DNA of 64,000 bases from CAWJMD01 sp963845675 (GTDB lineage Bacteria > Actinomycetota > Actinomycetes > Actinomycetales > CAWJMD01): the NCBI GenBank assembly GCA_963845675.1, contig CAWJSX010000001.1, positions 1,674,001 through 1,738,000 on the forward strand, in the 5' to 3' direction. This document shows, one piece after another, positions 8,157-17,173 of the stretch. A program made the position numbers and the translations under genes. Numbering within the stretch: the first letter of the stretch is position 1; each line of letters starts with the position of its first letter. A model generated the notes under the pieces. The model did not search any database and was not told the DNA's origin. It saw nothing but the letters and a program-made list of their open reading frames with translations.

Positions 8157-8738
8157 ATGCGTACCACCTCAACCGTCCGGGGTCTCGGCGTCGTGGCCGC
8201 GTCCTGCGTGCTCGCCGTCACGGCGACGACGCCCGCGAGCGCCCATGGAGAGACCAGCACCCAGGCGTCTTCCCACAGAACGGCTTCCGCAGTCGTCGTC
8301 CGTGGCGCGGGCGCCGTCACCGACCTCCAGCCCGCGGCCGCCGACCCGACCGACGGGGCCACGGCTCGCGCGGTCGCGGTCGGCCACCACGGCCGGACCG
8401 TGGTGGTGCTGCACCTGCGCGGTCTCGACCGGTCCGCCGCCGGCCGGACGTTCGGCGCACACGTCCACACCGGGGCCTGCGTCCCGGGCGACGGTGCGGC
8501 CGCAGGGCCCCACTACAACCACGACGTGGCGACCGGCGTCTCGCCCGCCACGGTCTCGAACGAGACCGAGGTCTGGCTCGACTTCACCGTCTCGCGTGGG
8601 GGTTCGGCGACGGCAGTCGCGCACGTGCCGTTCACCATCGCCCCGGGGGCGGCAGGTTCGATCGTCCTGCACCAGAGCCCCACCGACCACACCGGCGCCG
8701 CAGGACCACGCCTCGCCTGCCTGCCGATGGGGTTCTGA
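8157..8738 (+). CDS. secreted Cu/Zn superoxide dismutase-like protein
   Basis: The 193-residue protein has a signal peptide (residues 1-30, MRTTSTVRGLGVVAASCVLA, cleavage after an ASA motif). The mature part carries Cu/Zn-SOD fold signatures: HVHTGAC near residue 102, AGPHYNHD near 117, IVLHQSP near 170 and a C-terminal GAAGPRLACLPMGF in which the cysteine would pair with the earlier one. The copper-binding histidine pattern (HVH, then H in PHYNH, then H in VLH) is present. Overall similarity is loose, so it could be an SOD-fold protein without dismutase activity. The ATG at 8157 follows GAGGAG. It is divergent from the sigma factor gene and overlaps the next gene by one base (TGATG). Confidence 0.72.
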   Translation: MRTTSTVRGLGVVAASCVLAVTATTPASAHGETSTQASSHRTASAVVVRGAGAVTDLQPAAADPTDGATARAVAVGHHGRTVVVLHLRGLDRSAAGRTFGAHVHTGACVPGDGAAAGPHYNHDVATGVSPATVSNETEVWLDFTVSRGGSATAVAHVPFTIAPGAAGSIVLHQSPTDHTGAAGPRLACLPMGF

Positions 8739-9398
8739 TGTCCGGGCCGCCGCGCAGCGCCGCGGCGCAGGCGCGGTGCGCCCTCGCCGGAGCGGCGCTG
8801 GGGCTCGGATGGGCGGCCGCGGCGCGCGGCTGGATGCGGCTCATCAGCGACGACCCCGAGTTCAGCTGGGCCGGAACGCTTTTCATCCTCGGCGGTGGCG
8901 CTGTCGCCGGCCTCCTCCTCGGGGTCGTGGAGGCCCGGCGGCGAGCCGGTGGCGGGTGGGCCTGGGGGCTCCTTGCCGTCCTGGTGCTGCCGTACTTCGC
9001 GGGCGCGGGGATCGCCCTGCTGCCCGCCCTGGTGGTCGGTGGGTCTGGCGTTCTCTGGACGGTGGCCGGGGTGGGTCCGGCTGGCCCTCGGCGCGGTCGG
9101 GCTCGGTGCCCTGCCCGCCTTCCTCGTCCTCGTGGTCGGCGCACCCGCGGAGCTGCCCAGGCTCCCGTGGCTGGCCATGGCCGGCGCCGTCGCCCTGTCC
9201 GCCGGGGTGGCCTACGGAGGGGCGGTGCCGTGGCGCCGGAGGTCGACGCCGGTGGCCTCGAGCCCCGTCCTGACCAGCGCCACGACCTCGATGTCGTCGG
9301 AGTCGAGCTCCGACAGCGGGATCCAGGCGGCCGCCGAGGTGCTGCCGTCGACCTCGAGCACGCGCGGCTCGTCCCGGCCGCTGACCTCGCCCCGGTAG
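8738..9398 (+). CDS. small hydrophobic membrane protein (frameshifted, 3' end uncertain)
   Basis: This unrecognised protein starts at the ATG at 8738, overlapping the SOD-like stop. It has about five hydrophobic segments (WAGTLFILGGGAVAGLLLGV, WGLLAVLVLPYFAGAGIALL, LALGAVGLGALPAFLVLVVG). The frame changes near 9070, where GCCGGGGTGG should probably read with three Gs; dropping one G joins both halves smoothly. After the shift the frame stays open to 9398, overlapping the opposite Nudix gene by about 190 bases. A second error near 9220 may hide the true stop. The function is unknown; linkage to the SOD-like gene suggests a common transcript. Confidence 0.5.
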
Positions 9399-9757
9399 AG
9401 GAGCCGGATCGAGTGGTAGTCCTCGAGGGTGCCGTCGGGCGCGTGCCCGGTGAAGTGGATCGAGTCGACCTCGAGCAGCTCGCGGACCTCCACCTGCAGG
9501 CCTGTCTCCTCGTGCACCTCGCGCACCACGGCCTCGCGAGGGTGCTCGCCGTGGTCGACCCCGCCGCCCGGGAGCGTCCAGCCTCCCGGCCAGCCGGTGC
9601 GGTGCGACAGCTGGGCCAGCAGCACGGAGTCGTCGCGCACGCAGACGGCGTAGGCGCCGACCCGCTGGCGCCTCACGGCCTCCTCCTCGCCCGGCGACGT
9701 CACGAGCGGAGGGTAGCCGTCGGGCGCGGACGCCCATCCCTCGTAGGGTTGGCACAT
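9212..9757 (-). CDS. Nudix hydrolase
   Basis: A nucleoside-diphosphate-X hydrolase whose substrate cannot be assigned. The Nudix box is complete: GGGVDHGEHPREAVVREVHE followed by ETGLQVE, matching GX5EX7REUXEEXGU, about 70 residues from the start. The chain is about 181 residues from the ATG at 9757 (MCQPYEGWASAPDG); a further ATG at 9772 is possible. The N-terminal ~35 residues precede the beta strand RVGAYAVCVRDDSVLLAQLS. It is divergent from a second Nudix gene, and the two predicted ATGs overlap on two bases. One true start is therefore probably further inside. The frame is intact. Confidence 0.82.
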   Translation of the reverse strand: MCQPYEGWASAPDGYPPLVTSPGEEEAVRRQRVGAYAVCVRDDSVLLAQLSHRTGWPGGWTLPGGGVDHGEHPREAVVREVHEETGLQVEVRELLEVDSIHFTGHAPDGTLEDYHSIRLLYRGEVSGRDEPRVLEVDGSTSAAAWIPLSELDSDDIEVVALVRTGLEATGVDLRRHGTAPP

Positions 9758-10272
9758 GTCCTTGGTCGCCACCCTCCGACGCCGTGGCTACACCGCTGCC
9801 CTCCTGGCGTTCCGTCGCCTGCCGGCGCCCGCCCGCCGCACCCTTGTCCGCGCCGGCACACCGGGCTTCACCGTCGGTGCCGTCGTGGCGATCGAGTGCG
9901 ACGGGGAGATCCTGTTCCTGCGCCAGCCCCACCGGGTCGGATGGTCGCTGCCGGGTGGTCTGCTCGACCGCGGCGAGCGCGCCGGCGACGCCGTGGTCCG
10001 GGAGGTGCGCGAGGAGACGGGCCTGACGATCGAGGTCGGCCTGCCCCTGACGTGCCAGGTCAACCCGCGCGTCCGCCGTGTGGATGTGGTCTACCGCCTG
10101 CTGGTCGACCACAAGCCCGCGCGTGCGCGTCGGCGGCGAGGCCAAGGACCACCGCTGGATGCGTCTCGACGCGCTGCCGGAGGCGGACGCGTCCACGCGC
10201 GAGATCCTCGACGTGCTCGAGCGCGTCCGTCACGCCGAGCACGTCACCGGGCGGCTGGTCGAGGAGGCGTGA
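9756..10272 (+). CDS. Nudix hydrolase (one frameshift)
   Basis: A second Nudix enzyme with box GGLLDRGERAGDAVVREVRE then ETGLTIE near residues 70-95, preceded by VGAVVAIECDGEILFLRQPH. The reading frame shifts near 10123: AAGCCCGCGCG should probably read AAGCCGCGCG, after which the protein continues RVRVGGEAKDHRWMRLDALP to the stop at 10272 (C-terminus TGRLVEEA). About 171 residues after repair. The stop overlaps the GTG of the following nucleotidyltransferase (GTGA), so they form an operon. The ATG at 9756 overlaps the divergent Nudix start; a downstream GTG near residue 31 (VRAGTPGFTVG) is an alternative. Confidence 0.75.
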
Positions 10273-11124
10273 GTCCCCCGCCGGCCGACGGAGCGCCGGC
10301 CGGAGTCGTGCTCGCCGCCGGTGAGGGGCGGCGCCTGCGTCCCCTGACCCTGCTGCGGCCCAAGCCCCTGTGCCCCGTGGCGAGGGACCACCCTGCTCGA
10401 CCGGGCCCTTGACGCCATCACCCCTCACGTGGGGTCCGGACCGGGTTCGGTCGCCGTGAACGCCCACCACCTCGCGGAGCAGGTCGTCGTCCACGTCGGT
10501 GACCGGGCCCACCTGTCCGTCGAGCAGCCGGAGGCCCTCGGCACCGCCGGAGCACTCGGAGCCCTGCGGCAGTGGCTGGACGGACGACCTGTCCTGGTGG
10601 TGAACGGTGACGTGTACCTCGCAGCGACCACCGGCTCCGTCGAGAACGTGCTGGACGGCCTCGTCGACGGCTGGGACGGGGAGCGGTGCCGCCTGCTGGT
10701 CGCCCCGGCCGGCCGGTCCGGCACGACCGCCTCCGCCCGGAGGCGGCGCGCGGACTTCACCGACGCCCGCGGCGACTGGGGCTACGTCGGAGCCTGCCTG
10801 ATGCCGGGCGACGTCGCCGCCGGACTGCCTTCGCACCCCAGCGGCCTGTACGAGGAGCTCTGGCGGGAGCTCGACGCACGCGACCTGCTGGACCTGGCGG
10901 CCTTCGACGGGCTGGCCATCGACTGCGGCACGCCGCACGACTACCTGAGGGCCAACCTGCACGCCGGCGGCGGCGCCTCGGTCGTCGGCACGGGCGCCGT
11001 GGTCGAGGGGCTCGTCACCCGCTCGGTCGTGTGGGACGGGGCCTGGGTGGGCCCCCACGAGGACCTCGTGGACGTGGTGCGCGCCGGCGACCGGGAGCAC
11101 CCGGTCACGGTCGACGCGCGCTGA
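10269..11124 (+). CDS. NTP transferase family protein (nucleotidyltransferase, one frameshift)
   Basis: A sugar-phosphate nucleotidyltransferase-like enzyme: the start contains AGVVLAAGEGRRLRPLTLLR PKPLCPV, the consensus for binding NTP and sugar 1-phosphate in the RfbA/GlmU/MurNAc-1-P uridylyltransferase family. A frameshift near 10385 (GCGAGGGACC probably GCGAGGACC) separates this from the rest, which continues TTLLDRALDAITPHVG, NAHHLAEQVVVHVGDRAHLS, LVVNGDVYL and VGACLMPGDV. The protein is about 284 residues after repair and ends in a short hexapeptide-like tail. It overlaps the upstream Nudix gene (GTGA), so the pair may handle related nucleotide sugars. The specific sugar is not clear. 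Confidence 0.75.
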
Positions 11125-11196
11125 CGTCGAGCCCGTGCCGACCCGACGACCAGGCCCGGGGGCGTGACCTTCGTCGCATCCGTCCGTTGTGTGCGC

Positions 11197-13284
11197 ATGA
11201 ACAGACTCTCGTTGACCCGCGCAGCGGCTCTGTCGCTGGCACTGGCCCTCCCCGCCCTGGCCGTCCCGGCCGTCGCCCTTCCCACGGCACCGACGATCGG
11301 CGGTGTGGAGCAGACGGCCGCCGTCCAGCTCCTCCGCGTGACGACGCCGACGCCCGAGGACAAGGACCGGCTGCAGGCGCTCGGCCTGGACCTCACCGAG
11401 CACGCGGGACCCGACTTCGTCGAGGTGGTCACCCACGGCGCCGCGGACACCGACGCGCTGCGTGAGGCCGGGCTTCGAGTGGGAGGTCGAGGTCCCCGAC
11501 CTGGCCCTGCAGACGCGGAACGCGCAGATCGCCACCGAGGCGTACGCCGCGTCCGTCGAGCGGTCGCCGCTGCCCAGCGGCCGCACGAGCTACCGGACGC
11601 TCGACGACTACAACGACGACATGGGCCGCCTCGCCGCCCTCGAACCGAAGCTCGTCGAGGAGATCGCGCTGCCGCACGAGACCCTCGAGGGCCGCACCGT
11701 GCAGGGCATCGTCATCTCCGGCGACGTCGCGCACCAGCGACAGCCGTCCCGACGCTGCTGATGATGGGCGTCCACCACGCCCGCGAGTGGCCGTCCGGCG
11801 AGAGCGCGATGGAGTTCGCCTACGACCTGGTCAAGGGGTACGGCACCGACGACCGCATCACGTCGCTGCTCGACCGGGCCCGCGTCGTCGTGGTGCCCGG
11901 TGGTGAACGCCGACGGCTTCACCACCTCGGTCACGGACGGCATGACGGTCGACCTGCGCGAGGTCGACGACGGCGGGCACGGTGTCGATCATCGGCACGC
12001 CCGGCAACGCCTACAAGCGCAAGAACTGCCGTGTGGTCGACGGCACCGAGCCGGTGCCGGGCGCTGCGCGGCGGCCAAGAGCCCCGGAGGCTACGGGGTC
12101 GGGTCGACCCGAACCGCAACTACGGCGGCTTCTGGGGCGGCCCGGGCGCGTCGGCACTCCGGCCGACGCCACGTACTGCGGCGCGGCGCCCGTTCTCCGA
12201 GCCGGAGACGCAGAACGTGCGCGAGCTGGTCTCGTCGATGCAGGTGACGACGCTGATCACCAACCACACCTTCTCGAACCTCGTGCTGCGCCCGCCGGGC
12301 CTGCGCGAGCAGGGCAACACGCCCGACGAGACGCGCTACGCGGCGCTGGGTGCCGCGATGGCCGCCCAGAACGGCTACACGAACCAGCACTCGTACGACC
12401 TGTACGACACCACCGGCACGACGGAGGACTGGTCGTACTACGCCACCGGCGGCCTGGGGTTCACGTTCGAGATCGGTGAGGAGTTCCACCCGCCGTACCC
12501 GGAGGTCGTCGACCAGTACCTGGGCGCCGGCGAGTACGCGGGCAAGGGCAACCGTGAGGCCTACCTCGTCGCCCTCGAGAACACCGCCGACCCGCAGGCG
12601 CACTCGGTCGTGACCGGCCGGGCACCGGCCGGCGCGACGCTGCGGCTGGCCAAGGAGTTCGCGACGCCGACGTACGACGGCAGCTCGTTCACCGACCAGC
12701 TCGAGTCGAGCGATCACCGTGCCCGCGAACGGCCGCTTCACGTGGCACGTCAACCCGTCCACGCGCCCGCTGGTGCAGGAGCGTCAGACCGAGACGGTCA
12801 GCTCCGAGCCACCCGCGAGGAGACCTACACGGCCAGCGGCCGATCGCGCCGACGCAGTACGAGGACGTGCGCTTCGAGGTCACCGCCGCCGACGCGGCCG
12901 CCGACCTGATGTCGATCGACCTCGACTGGCCCACCCCCGACGACTACGACCTCGAGGTGTACCGCGAGGAGGCGGACGGCTCGCTGGAGGCGCGTGACCT
13001 CGTCCGGCAACGCGCCCGGCGCGAAGGAGCACACGGTGGTCGACGCCCCGTCCGTCGGCACGTACGTGCTGCGGGTGATCAACTTCGCCTCGGTCTCGCC
13101 GACGTGGACGCTCACGGCCGGTCTGTACGAGTCCACCACCGGGACCGGTGGCCCGGGTCTGGTCGAGAACTGGACGCTGACGTGCGAGCGAGCCGACGGG
13201 ACCGTCCTCCAGCGGGTCCCCGTCGTGGTCGAGCGCGGTCAGCAGGTGCGCGCCGACCTGGCGACCTGCCGCTCCCAGTTCTGA
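11197..13284 (+). CDS. secreted M14 family zinc carboxypeptidase (many frameshifts)
   Basis: An exported metallopeptidase that trims C-terminal residues. The ATG at 11197 gives a signal peptide (MNRLSLTRAAALSLALALPA). The catalytic domain shows GVHHAREWPSGESA near 11770 (zinc ligands H and E), VDPNRNYGG near 12110, the third zinc histidine in ITNHTFSNLVLRPPG near 12260, and the catalytic glutamate in LGFTFEIGEEFHPPY near 12470. A C-terminal beta-rich domain follows from about 12700 to 13284, ending with a Cys pair (LTCERADG, ATCRSQF). The frame changes near 11475, 11735, 11900, 11975, 12065, 12105, 12155, 12190, 12715, 12830 and 13000, all at short G or C runs. After repair it is one continuous ~690-residue protein, so it is more likely misread than dead. 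Confidence 0.82.
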
Positions 13285-13314
13285 CGGCGCCCACGGAGCG
13301 GGCCGACCCCCCGC

Positions 13315-13380
13315 CCGTCCTCTGAGTGCGAAGTGCTCCTTCAGGCACGCCTGTAGGGACCATGTGCACTCAGAGGACGG
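13315..13380. repeat. 15-bp perfect inverted repeat with nested palindrome
   Basis: CCGTCCTCTGAGTGC (13315-13329) pairs exactly with GCACTCAGAGGACGG (13366-13380). Between the arms lies a smaller perfect dyad, CAGGC-AC-GCCTG. The element fills the gap between the carboxypeptidase and the lipoprotein gene. It could act as a terminator, but no T-run follows. It is structurally like the long hairpin at 34612-34675. Confidence 0.7.
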
Positions 13381-13417
13381 CGGGAGCGTGGGCGGGGCGT
13401 GAACCTATGCTGAGGGA

Positions 13418-14633
13418 GTGAGAGTCCGCCGGTTCGGCGTCGCGCTCGGCGCAGCGCTCCTCCTGGCTGCCTGCTCCCCCTCCGGGGTGCCGTCCGAGGA
13501 CGCGGGGCACGGGACGGACCAGGCACCGGCCGACGAAGCGACCGGCCCCAGCCCCCACGACACCGGTGACGCGCCACCGAGCGCTCCGCTGCGAACCGGC
13601 GAGCGCTTGGTCGACCTGGCGATGCCCGCGGCCTACGAGCCCTCCTCGCCCACCGGACGCGGCACCGACGACTACCGCTGCTTCCTGCTCGACCCCGGGC
13701 TGACGTCGCCGGCGTTCATCACGGGTGTCGACGTGCTGCCGGGACGTCGGGACCTGGTGCACCACGTCATCCTGTTCCGCGTCCCGGCCGACCAGGTCGC
13801 CGGCGCCGGGCGCCAGGACGCGTCCACTCCGGGCGAGGGGTGGACGTGCTTCGGCGGCACCGGCATCGGCGGGGACGCCGGGCCGGCCACGGCCCTGACC
13901 AGCGCACCGTGGCTCGGAGCCTGGGCGCCCGGGGGCGGCGAGAGCCTGCTCGACGACGGGCTCGGCATCCCGCTCGAGGCGGGCAGCCGGGTGGTCATGC
14001 AGGTGCACTACAACCTGCTGGCCGGTGACGGCCAGGACGTCAGCAGCGCCAGGCTGCGCCTGACCGACGGGACGGCGGACCTGGTCCCCCTCGAGACCAT
14101 GCTGCTGCCCGGACCGGTCGAGCTGCCCTGTCGTCCCGAGCACGCCGACGACCCGCTGTGCGACCGCGAGGCTGCCCTGCGTCGACGTGGTCGTCCCGGT
14201 TCGGCTCCGCCTCCGGCTTCGCGGCCGACCGGTCTGCAATTGCTCTGCGGCGACGGGGACCTCGCGCCCACCCCCGGGGACCGTGCAGACGTGCGACCGC
14301 ACGGTCAGGGAGACGACGACGGTCCGGGCCGTCGCCGGGCACATGCACCTGCTCGGCAGTGCCATCTCGATCGAGGCCAACCCCGGCACCGACCGGGCGA
14401 GGACGCTGCTCGACATGCCCGGTGTGGGACTTCGACGACCAGCGGGCGATCGGTCTCGACGAGCCGGATGGTGCTGCAGCCAGGTGACGTGCTGCGGGTG
14501 ACGTGCCACCACGACCAGGCCAACCGCGACCTGCTGCCGGCCTTCGACGGACAGCCCGAAAGCGTACGTGGTGTGGGGCGACGGCACCACGGACGAGATG
14601 TGCCTGGGCATCGCGATGGTCACGCGGCCGTAG
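13418..14633 (+). CDS. lipoprotein with copper type II monooxygenase-like domains (frameshifted)
   Basis: A membrane-anchored exported protein: the lipobox LAAC puts the modified cysteine at about residue 19, after MRVRRFGVALGAALLL. The body resembles the two-domain copper-dependent ascorbate monooxygenase fold (PHM/dopamine beta-hydroxylase). It has an HH copper-type motif in RRDLVHHVILFRVPADQ near residue 110, VMQVHYNLLAG near 195, and HMHLLGSAISIEANPG in the second domain near 14345. The frame is intact to about 14180, then shifts near 14180, 14225, 14270, 14425, 14465 and 14565. The repaired protein ends MCLGIAMVTRP at 14633. The substrate is unknown. The GTG at 13418 is the start. The family call rests on the His motifs and Cys pattern. 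Confidence 0.62.
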
Positions 14634-14734
14634 GACGTCCGGACCGATGACTTCTCACCCGCCCCGAGGTCTCCCCTCTGTCGGGACGGACGAGTAGCGT
14701 CGCGTCCCAGCAGCCCGACGGAGGGAGCAAGACC

Positions 14735-15862
14735 ATGGGTGGCACACGTGTCCTGGTCGGCACGCGCAAAGGTGCGTTCGTCCTGACCTCGGACGAGCGA
14801 CGCACCGACTGGACCGTCGAGGGTCCTCACTTCCCGGGCTGGGAGACGTACCACGTCAAGGCGTCCCCGCTGAACCCCGACCGGCTGTACGCCTCGCAGA
14901 CGAGCGGCTGGTTCGGCCAGGTGATCCAGCGCTCGGACGACGGCGGCACGACCTGGGAGCCGGTCGGCAACGACTTCAGCTACGACGGCGTCCCCGGCGA
15001 GCACCAGTGGTACGACGGCACGTTGCGGCCATGGTCGTTCACCCGCGTCTGGCACCTCGAGCCGTCGATCCACGACGCCGAGACGGTCTACGCGGGCGTC
15101 GAGGACGCGGCGCTGTTCAAGTCCACGGACGGAGGGAACGGCTGGACCGAGCTGTCGGGACTGCGCCAGCACGACACGGGCCCCCAGTGGCAGCCGGGCG
15201 CGGGCGGGATGTGCCTGCACACGATCCTGCAGCACCCCACCGACGCGGACCGCCTGTACGTGGCGATCTCGGCGGCCGGTGCCTTCCGCACCACCGACGG
15301 CGGGACGACGTGGCAGCCGATCAACAAGGGGCTGCGGTCGGGTGAGATCCCCGACCAGGACTCCGAGGTCGGCCACTGCGTGCACCGCATCGACATGCAC
15401 CCGGAGAGGCCCGACGTGCTGTACATGCAGAAGCACTGGGACGTCCTGCGCAGCAAGGACGGTGGCGACAGCTGGAACGAGGTCAGCGGCAACCTCCCGA
15501 CCGACTTCGGCTTCCCGATCGCCGTGCACGCGCACGAGCCCGAGACCGTGTACGTCGTGCCCATCACCAGCGACTCCCACCACTTCCCGCCGGAGGGCAG
15601 GCTGCGCGTCTACCGCAGCCGGACGGGCGGTGACGAGTGGGAGGCGCTGACCTCCGGCCTGCCCCAGGAGGACTGCTACGTCAACGTGCTGCGCGACGCG
15701 ATGGCCGTCGACACGCACGAGTCGTGCGGGATCTACTTCGGCACCACGGGCGGGCAGGTCTACGCCTCGAACGACTCCGGTGACTCGTGGACACCCATCG
15801 TCCGGGACCTGCCGGCGGTGCTCTCCGTCGAGGTCCAGACCCTGCGCGTGAGCACTCGATGA
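14735..15862 (+). CDS. BNR/Asp-box repeat beta-propeller protein
   Basis: A 375-residue intact protein with repeated Asp-box motifs (S/T-x-D-G-G-x-x-W): RSDDGGTTWEP, KSTDGGNGWTE, RTTDGGTTWQP, RSKDGGDSWNE and ASNDSGDSWTP. These mark blades of a sialidase/sortilin-type beta-propeller. There is no signal peptide; it opens MGGTRVLVGTRKGAFVLTSD, so it is likely cytoplasmic. Databases often name such proteins exo-alpha-sialidase or WD40/YVTN, but the sialidase arginine triad is not evident. Its stop overlaps the start of a MoaD/ThiS-like gene (ATGA), suggesting the two products act together. Family assignment is good; function is unknown. Confidence 0.8.
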   Translation: MGGTRVLVGTRKGAFVLTSDERRTDWTVEGPHFPGWETYHVKASPLNPDRLYASQTSGWFGQVIQRSDDGGTTWEPVGNDFSYDGVPGEHQWYDGTLRPWSFTRVWHLEPSIHDAETVYAGVEDAALFKSTDGGNGWTELSGLRQHDTGPQWQPGAGGMCLHTILQHPTDADRLYVAISAAGAFRTTDGGTTWQPINKGLRSGEIPDQDSEVGHCVHRIDMHPERPDVLYMQKHWDVLRSKDGGDSWNEVSGNLPTDFGFPIAVHAHEPETVYVVPITSDSHHFPPEGRLRVYRSRTGGDEWEALTSGLPQEDCYVNVLRDAMAVDTHESCGIYFGTTGGQVYASNDSGDSWTPIVRDLPAVLSVEVQTLRVSTR

Positions 15863-16166
15863 CCGGCTCGGTGTGGGTGATCCTCCCCGCCCACCTGCGC
15901 GCCATGGCGCAGGTCGACGGCGAGGTCCACCTGGAGGTCGCCGGGGGAGGTCACGCAGCGCTCGGTGCTGGACGCCCTGGAGGCGCAGTTCCCGGTGCTG
16001 GCCGGGACGATCCGCGACCGGACGACGCAGCGACGCCGTCCGTTCGTCCGCTTCTTCGCGTGCCAGGAGGACCTCTCCCACGAGAGCGCCCGACACACCC
16101 CTGCCGGCCAGGTCGTGCGAGGGTGAGGAGCCGTTCATGGTCGTCGGCGCGATGGCAGGTGGGTGA
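15859..16166 (+). CDS. MoaD/ThiS family ubiquitin-like protein ending in Gly-Gly (frameshifted)
   Basis: A small beta-grasp protein of about 100 residues. It starts MTGSVWVILPAHLRAMAQVD and continues VTQRSVLDALEAQFPVLAGT IRD, as in MoaD and ThiS sulfur carriers. Two single-base shifts, near 15950 and 16107, interrupt the frame. After repair the C-terminus reads EEPFMVVGAMAGG and stop, so the terminal di-glycine used for adenylation and thiocarboxylate formation is kept. The ATG at 15859 overlaps the BNR-protein stop by four bases, and the stop at 16166 overlaps the next gene. No E1-like activating enzyme or molybdopterin gene is nearby. Role unknown; a sulfur carrier or a protein modifier for its neighbour are both possible. 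Confidence 0.72.
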
Positions 16167-16765
16167 TGCAGATGCTCGGACTCAAGGTGGAGCTCCACCG
16201 CTACCTGCAGGCAGGGCGCGAGGCGCTGCTCTGGAAGCTCGACGGGCTCGTCGGAGTACGACGTCCGCCGCCCGCTGGTGCCGACCGGCACGAACCTGCT
16301 CGGCCTCGTCAAGCACGTCGCGAGCGTCGAGGCGGGGTACCTGGGCGACACGTTCGGCGACCGTTCGCCCGAGCCCCTCCCCTGGTTCGCGGACGACGCC
16401 GAGCCGAACGCCGACCTGTGGGCCACGCCGGACGAGACGCGTGAGGAGGTGGTCGGCCTGTACCGCCGGGTGTGGGAGCACTCCGACGTCACCATCGAGG
16501 AGGTGGACCTGGACGGGCACGGGCCACGTCCCCTGGTGGCCCGAGGAGCACAGTGCCGTCACCCTGCACCAGATCCTCGTCCACATGATCGCCGAGACGC
16601 ACCGGCACGCCGGGCACGCGGATATCGTGCGCGAGCTGGTCGACGGCGCCGTCGGGACTGCGCACGGACAACACCAACATGTGGCCCGCCGACGACGCCG
16701 ACTGGGACGCCCACCGGAGACGGCTCCAGGAGGCCGCGGAGACCTTCCGTCCGGGCGCAGGCTGA
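16166..16765 (+). CDS. DinB family protein (frameshifted)
   Basis: A DinB/YfiT-like four-helix protein, a family of metal-binding thiol-dependent transferases and related proteins. The repaired sequence contains LKVELHRYLQAGREALLWKL DGL, GLVKHVASVEAGYLGDTFGD with a likely metal histidine, and HQILVHMIAETHRHAGHADI with two more histidines near 16570-16615, giving the usual three-His site. Shifts lie near 16250, 16525 and 16660. It ends AAETFRPGAG at 16765. The ATG at 16166 overlaps the MoaD-like stop by one base, with a GTG at 16163 as an alternative. It seems co-transcribed with the BNR and MoaD-like genes. The specific reaction is unknown. Confidence 0.75.
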
Positions 16766-16769
16766 GCGC

Positions 16770-17163
16770 ATGGACCATGCACGCATGTTCAGTGATGACG
16801 ACCCGTCGCTGGGTCGCGTCCGCGCGATCGCGCACCGCCTCCCCGGCACCCGCGAGAAGGTCTCGCACGGACGGCCGGCTTTCTACACGACCAAGGTGTT
16901 CGCGTACTTCGGGGCTGCGCTGAAGGTCGATGGCACGTGGGTGCAGCACGACGACTCGGTCGTCGTGCTGCCTGACCCTGCCGAGCGCGAGGCGCTGCTC
17001 GCGGAGGGACGCGTCTACGTGCCGGGCTACCTCGGGGTCTCCGGATGGCTCGGTCTCGACCTGCCCGTCACCGGACGGCGACTGGGACGAGGTGGCCGAG
17101 CTGCTCGATGCGTCGTACCGGCTCACGGCGCCGAAGCGCCTGGTGACCCAGCTCGACGCCTGA
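16770..17163 (+). CDS. MmcQ/YjbR family protein (one frameshift)
   Basis: A CyaY-fold small protein of the MmcQ/YjbR family, of about 130 residues: MDHARMFSDDDPSLGRVRAI AHRLPGTREKVSHGRPAF, then YFGAALKVDGTWVQHDDSVV and GYLGVSGWLGLDLPVT. A shift near 17082 (CGGACGGCGACTGG) leads to DWDEVAELLDASYRLTAPKR LVTQLDA, the usual C-terminal helix. The ATG at 16770 is four bases after the DinB stop. The family is sometimes called DNA-binding but has no settled function. It probably belongs to the same transcript as the upstream three genes. Confidence 0.78.
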
Positions 17164-17173
17164 GCGCGGAACG

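Noticed and set aside
13370..16495. 1041-codon open frame on the minus strand
   Set aside because: It covers the lipoprotein, BNR and MoaD-like genes in antisense. The plus-strand genes have clear motifs; this frame has none.
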